18,686 nt of DNA from Planctomycetaceae bacterium (GTDB lineage Bacteria > Planctomycetota > Planctomycetia > Pirellulales > Thermoguttaceae). Shown one piece after another: positions 16,573-18,686 of this stretch (positions within the stretch are counted from its first letter, which is position 1; the number at the start of each line of letters is the position of its first letter). The translations under genes were made by a program, and so were the position numbers. The notes beneath the pieces were generated by a model. It was not told the DNA's origin. It saw only the letters and a list, made by a program, of their open reading frames with translations, and did no database searches. The stretch covers positions 1 to 18,686 of the forward strand of contig WRCR01000022.1 in NCBI GenBank assembly GCA_009783865.1, written 5' to 3'.

Positions 16573-16821
16573 GTGAGTTATCACACACGGCTCGTATTTG
16601 CGTTCACCCTTGTTGAACTCCTCGTCGTCATCGCCATTATCGGTGTCTTGATTGCGCTTCTTTTGCCCGCAGTTCAAGCCGCTCGTGAAGCCGCAAGAAG
16701 AATGCAGTGCAGCAATAATATGAAGCAGATTGGACTCGGTCTGCACAACTACCACGACAAGTACGACAGTTTGCCGGCAGGCGGTTGGTGGATGGGTTTC
16801 TTCAACAGACATGTTCCATAA
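16573..16821 (+). CDS. DUF1559 type II pseudopilin-like protein, truncated
   Basis: The frame contains FTLVELLVVIAIIGVL followed by ALLLPAVQAAREAARR, the prepilin N-terminal methylation motif and hydrophobic helix of planctomycete DUF1559 proteins, then MQCSNNMKQIGLGLHNYHD. Cleavage by a prepilin peptidase before the FTLVE Phe would be expected. Known DUF1559 proteins run to about 300 residues or more, with a beta-rich C-terminal half; here the frame stops after SLPAGGWWMGFFNRHVP at 82 codons counted from GTG 16573. I see no continuation in the other frames. That GTG has no Shine-Dalgarno, and the promoter and ribosome binding site point to GTG 16496 in another frame; with a one-base shift the product would be about 108 residues. 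It is probably a gene remnant, although expression of a short pseudopilin cannot be excluded. Confidence 0.75.
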   Translation: MSYHTRLVFAFTLVELLVVIAIIGVLIALLLPAVQAAREAARRMQCSNNMKQIGLGLHNYHDKYDSLPAGGWWMGFFNRHVP

Positions 16822-16925
16822 CCAGTAATTTGCCCTTTCCTTTTTACCTATCATACCAAAGTTCGCCTAAACTGGTAAAATGGGACGGTTTTGTATGGGT
16901 TACGGAACAAGTCTAATCAACTATT

Positions 16926-17435
16926 ATGAAATCATTATATTGCTTTTTGCTGTTGTTTTGTTCCGTGCTTCTTGTCATCGGCGGTTGTTCAGTTGAACCT
17001 ACACCGGATGGTTTTCCGAAACTTTATCCTGTAACGGTGACTATCAAGCAGGAAGGCAAAGAGTTGCCCGGTGCTACGGTACGTCTTGTTCCGATGTATG
17101 AGTCGAACATTTGGACTACGGGTGCTGTGACTGATTCGCAGGGTAAGGCTGTCTTGAGAACTCACGGCAAGTATTCCGGCGCACCGGCTGGCAAATTCAA
17201 AGTTTGTGTGACGAAAGCCGTGATCGAGGGACGTAAACTTTACTCCGATATGGAAAAAGCCGAGAATCCGAAGTTGAAAGATACGCTTGGCGAAGAGTAT
17301 TACGTCATCGCAAAAAAGTACGATGAACCTGCTAATACACCTTTTGAGGTTGAAGTCGTCGCGAATAATGCCGTTTTTGAATTCGACATTCCCGAAACGG
17401 TGAAGACAATCATTCCATACGGCGGCGTGCAGTGA
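16926..17435 (+). CDS. Putative lipoprotein with carboxypeptidase-regulatory-like domain
   Basis: The 169-residue protein begins with a lipoprotein signal: MK, a hydrophobic stretch to about residue 18, then the lipobox IGGC with Cys21 as the lipidation site. From about residue 33 it reads YPVTVTIKQEGKELPGATVRLVP, then TTGAVTDSQGKAVLRT and APAGKFKVCVTK. This is the repeating-strand pattern of carboxypeptidase-regulatory/transthyretin-like beta sandwiches. The remainder (about 110-169) is unassigned and includes GEEYYVIAKKYDEP. In planctomycetes such lipoproteins are often found next to DUF1559 genes, as here (about 100 bp downstream of the fragment), which suggests envelope or secretion-related work; the role is unknown. 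No Shine-Dalgarno or clear promoter was found just upstream of ATG 16926, so it may be co-transcribed from the promoter at 16413. Confidence 0.85.
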   Translation: MKSLYCFLLLFCSVLLVIGGCSVEPTPDGFPKLYPVTVTIKQEGKELPGATVRLVPMYESNIWTTGAVTDSQGKAVLRTHGKYSGAPAGKFKVCVTKAVIEGRKLYSDMEKAENPKLKDTLGEEYYVIAKKYDEPANTPFEVEVVANNAVFEFDIPETVKTIIPYGGVQ

Positions 17436-17526
17436 TGACACTATTAGCGTAGGCGTATTTAGAGCAGCGTACCGCGTAAGCCGCATCGTATTCGCTTGCT
17501 TGACGGGATGTTGTTGCGTACTTTCT

Positions 17527-17580
17527 ACGCCGTAAAAGTGTAAATTACACTTTTGTGACGGCGTTTCTGCGACAGAAACG
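17527..17580 (+). terminator. Two adjacent hairpins between the lipoprotein gene and the tRNA fragment
   Basis: The first hairpin has ACGCCGT and ACGGCGT outer arms enclosing AAAAGTGTAA and TTACACTTTT around a single central A, spanning 17527-17564. The second has CGTTTCTG, loop CGA and CAGAAACG, spanning 17562-17580, and shares its first three bases with the outer arm of the first. They could alternate. The only T-run nearby is at 17608-17613, so termination of the lipoprotein transcript is plausible but not certain. Confidence 0.45.
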
Positions 17581-17618
17581 CAACACCTAACTAATTGCAA
17601 ACCCCTATTTTTTAAGGA

Positions 17619-17660
17619 TGGCGGGGACAGGACTCGAACCTGTGACCTTGAGGTTATGAG
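17619..17660 (-). tRNA. 3' half of an elongator tRNA-Met (CAT); putative att site
   Basis: On the minus strand this reads, in order, the anticodon loop CTCATAA with CAT in the centre, the 3' strand of the anticodon stem, a variable loop ending GGTC, the T arm ACAGG-TTCGAGT-CCTGT, the acceptor strand CCCCGCC and the discriminator A. The GGTCACAGGTTCGAG segment matches elongator tRNA-Met genes. Upstream of the anticodon loop the sequence cannot pair with the anticodon stem, and no D arm or 5' acceptor strand exists, so the gene is only a half. A clean break at the anticodon loop is what site-specific integration into a tRNA gene leaves at the distal end. Confidence 0.8.
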
Positions 17661-17708
17661 TGACCTTTTTTGCGCCAGTTGCTGTTGCTATAACTATCTA
17701 TTTTATAA

Positions 17709-17810
17709 GGACTTACGGCAATCGATAGAAAACAAAATTCGTATCATTTTCCATCTTTTCTGTATCAGATTATATCATCTTATAAATATAATACAAGTAG
17801 GGACTTACGG
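17709..17810. repeat. Direct repeat GGACTTACGG near the att border
   Basis: GGACTTACGG occurs at 17709-17718 and again at 17801-17810, in the same orientation, with similar preceding bases (AA and AG). Both lie within 150 bp of the tRNA break. Repeated decamers close to an attachment site are often arm-type binding sites of a tyrosine recombinase or its excisionase; this reading is inference. Confidence 0.5.
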
Positions 17811-18260
17811 AAAAAAACAAGAATTTTTATACACTTTTGAAAATTCGAAAAAGTCAAAAAAAGTATAAGAAATTTTTAAGACAATTACCGCCCCTTGACT
17901 CACTCCCATTCGGGCAACCCTTGCCGCATCAGACACCGCCATCTTGCCGGTCTCAACCGACTTCGATAATTCGGGAACACCGAATTCTTGTACCGTCTTG
18001 GCACTACGCAAAGAACGTTCCGAAGTGTTGAGCATCTGTGCCGCTTCCGCTTGACTAACTTCCTTTTGAGAAGTAGGCAAATTTGCCGACTTATTACTTG
18101 GTCTGTGCGGAGGCATGTTTGCCATCTTTGCCGCTATCATTGCACGCTGGGACTCGTTCAAATGCCGCCGTTTCAGGTTCTTTGAAATAACGAAGGCAAG
18201 CGGGTCATCGCCCCTTGATATACCTAACACGCAGTATCGGAATATGATAATCCAGCGCAA
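17805..18260 (-). pseudogene. Internal fragment of a ParB-like gene of a phage or plasmid type
   Basis: Only about 17904-18211 looks like a real protein: DDPLAFVISKNLKRRHLNESQRA (shown in part), then VSQAEAAQMLNTSERSLRSAK and ETGKMAVSDAARVA. This matches the part just after the ParB nuclease-like domain in phage and integrative-element proteins, including the helix-turn-helix. The expected N-terminal ParB domain is missing: upstream the frame is non-homologous and overlaps the end of the 18205-18597 gene. The expected C-terminal region is replaced after DAARVA by an AT-rich, Phe-rich tail running toward the att border. The only in-frame start before the homology is TTG or GTG with no ribosome binding site. 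It is most likely a remnant truncated on both sides. The full-length family acts in DNA partition or regulation. Confidence 0.6.
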
Positions 18261-18597
18261 TCTCCGCCCAATTGCGGGGGTCGTCGGCTATTGCACTTAT
18301 CTGCTCATCGGTCAAGCCCCACCGTCTCTTTTGACGTTGCGGTTTACGTTTCGGCTTCGTGTCAGTGTCACCACAACCCCCTTTTTTCCCGACGTTTTCT
18401 GGGGTTGCACTGACACTTACACTACCTATAGGGGAAATTTTCTTTTCCCGCACCGCTTCTCGCACCCGCTGCGGTTTTATCGTACCCGCTTTCAAGTGCA
18501 AAACAAACGCCGCAAACAAAGCAATATAGCCAACGCTTTTCGGACGCTGTTCTTTTATCTCGTCAACTTCAAATTCGTCTTCGTCAAGATGGTCCAT
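18205..18597 (-). CDS. Small element-encoded protein with C-terminal helix-turn-helix
   Basis: The 130-residue protein starts at ATG 18597. It has an acidic N terminus (MDHLDEDEFEVDEIKE), a hydrophobic helix-like stretch (GYIALFAAFVLHL), a Lys/Arg-rich linker (TKPKRKPQRQKRRW) and a C-terminal segment GLTDEQISAIADDPRNW then AEIALDYHIPILRVRYIKG. The last part follows the common pattern of a short helix-turn-helix (DPR..EIA..Y.V....I..IK.G) with non-standard residues at the turn. DNA binding is therefore likely, but the role (repressor, excision or replication control) is unknown. Its 3' end abuts the point where ParB homology begins in another frame, so it may itself have been joined there by a deletion. 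No Shine-Dalgarno is seen; a pentamer repeat occupies the region just upstream. Confidence 0.55.
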   Translation of the reverse strand: MDHLDEDEFEVDEIKEQRPKSVGYIALFAAFVLHLKAGTIKPQRVREAVREKKISPIGSVSVSATPENVGKKGGCGDTDTKPKRKPQRQKRRWGLTDEQISAIADDPRNWAEIALDYHIPILRVRYIKGR

Positions 18598-18601
18598 TGA
18601 A

Positions 18602-18624
18602 ATATCATATCATATCATATCATA
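18602..18624 (+). repeat. ATATC pentamer tandem repeat (4.6 copies)
   Basis: Four full ATATC units plus ATA lie 5-27 bases upstream of the 18597 ATG. On the minus strand they form overlapping TATGAT hexamers, each close to a -10 box. Such a repeat can change length by slippage and so alter expression of the downstream gene. Confidence 0.7.
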
Positions 18625-18654
18625 AAAACCGCAGCGACAGGACAAACGCTGCGG
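18624..18654 (-). terminator. Rho-independent terminator of a gene to the right of the window
   Basis: On the minus strand an eight-pair perfect stem CCGCAGCG / CGCTGCGG with a ten-base loop is followed directly by five T (18628-18624). This is a classic intrinsic terminator. It implies a leftward gene ending just beyond the window edge and makes the 18597 gene a separate transcription unit. Confidence 0.75.
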
Positions 18655-18681
18655 AACAGAGTGTACGCAACCTCTGTTTTT
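18655..18681 (+). terminator. Weak rightward hairpin with T-run at the edge
   Basis: AACAGAG (18655-18661) pairs with CTCTGTT (18672-18678) around a ten-base loop, followed by three further T. It could act as a rightward terminator. Few plus-strand genes lie upstream to need one, so it may instead be part of the 3' end of the next leftward gene. Confidence 0.3.
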
Positions 18682-18686
18682 ACAAA

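Larger units (their letters stand above)
17661..18686. mobile_element. End of an integrated element, continuing past the right edge
   Basis: The left border is the tRNA-Met 3' fragment. The interior has features common in integrative elements or prophages: AT-rich DNA at the border with a repeated decamer, a fragment of a ParB-like gene, a small helix-turn-helix-type gene, a pentamer tandem repeat and a terminator serving a gene further right. No integrase is visible in the window. Given the orientation of the tRNA half, the intact tRNA-Met should lie at the far, right-hand end of the element. The boundary is inferred from the tRNA break only. Confidence 0.5.

Noticed and set aside
16572..16585. 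TGTGA-GTTA-TCACA as a CRP-type operator
   Set aside because: The spacer is four bases, not six, and it lies inside the pseudopilin reading frame downstream of the promoter.
16989..17600. 203-codon minus-strand frame opposite the lipoprotein gene
   Set aside because: The plus strand has a clear lipoprotein signal and domain; the reverse frame has none.
17619..17700. A complete tRNA-Met gene
   Set aside because: No 5' acceptor strand, D arm or 5' anticodon strand can be found to the right of the anticodon loop.
17656..17868. 70-codon plus-strand frame beginning in the tRNA fragment
   Set aside because: It is AT-driven, rich in Cys, Tyr, Phe and Ile, without a start signal, and it overlaps the repeated decamers.
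18602..18624. CRISPR-like array
   Set aside because: The unit is only five bases with no spacers; it is a simple tandem repeat.

Overview
The window looks like a piece of a planctomycete chromosome of moderate GC content. The best evidence is the N-terminal DUF1559 pseudopilin signature near 16600 (FTLVELLVVIAIIGVL followed by PAVQAAREAARR). A small lipoprotein with a carboxypeptidase-regulatory-like fold follows it, and this pairing is typical of planctomycetes. The 262-aa gene upstream of fliG also resembles a planctomycete family. A gut-associated lineage is possible, but that is inference only.

Layout from left to right. Positions 1-1677 (+) hold the 3' end of a sugar phosphate isomerase/epimerase gene, then an L-fucose/L-arabinose isomerase-like gene 7 bp downstream; they look like a sugar-catabolism operon ending in a hairpin terminator. 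Positions 1762-6397 (-) hold a receiver-like protein of unknown role, the flagellar motor switch gene fliG, the nucleotide pyrophosphatase gene maf, and the glycogen branching enzyme gene glgB. The first three are tightly spaced (22 and 10 nt gaps). glgB has its own candidate extended -10 promoter. Positions 6398-7284 hold a structured intergenic region, one small conserved-looking hypothetical gene, and a structured region downstream of rpoC. Positions 7285-16036 (-) hold rpoB and rpoC, encoding the two large RNA polymerase subunits, about half of the window. No ribosomal protein genes flank rpoBC on either side.

The right end (16037-18686) is accessory. It contains a long rpoB leader with hairpins, and a strong rightward promoter with a ribosome binding site. 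These lead into a DUF1559 pseudopilin gene whose start codon is out of frame with its body, at a run of six G. The gene is also cut short. A putative lipoprotein gene comes next, then a double hairpin. At 17619-17660 lies exactly the 3' half of an elongator tRNA-Met gene, from the anticodon loop to the discriminator base, with no 5' half. This is the pattern left at the far end of an element integrated in a tRNA gene. The DNA to its right carries a 10-bp direct repeat near the junction, an internal fragment of a ParB-like gene, a small gene with an apparent helix-turn-helix, a pentanucleotide tandem repeat and a terminator for a gene beyond the window. I therefore read 17661 onward as one end of a partly decayed integrated element.

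I do not see a complete, clearly new multi-gene system. The strongest leads are the tRNA-bounded element end and the frameshifted pseudopilin leader, which contains a palindrome and a G-run.
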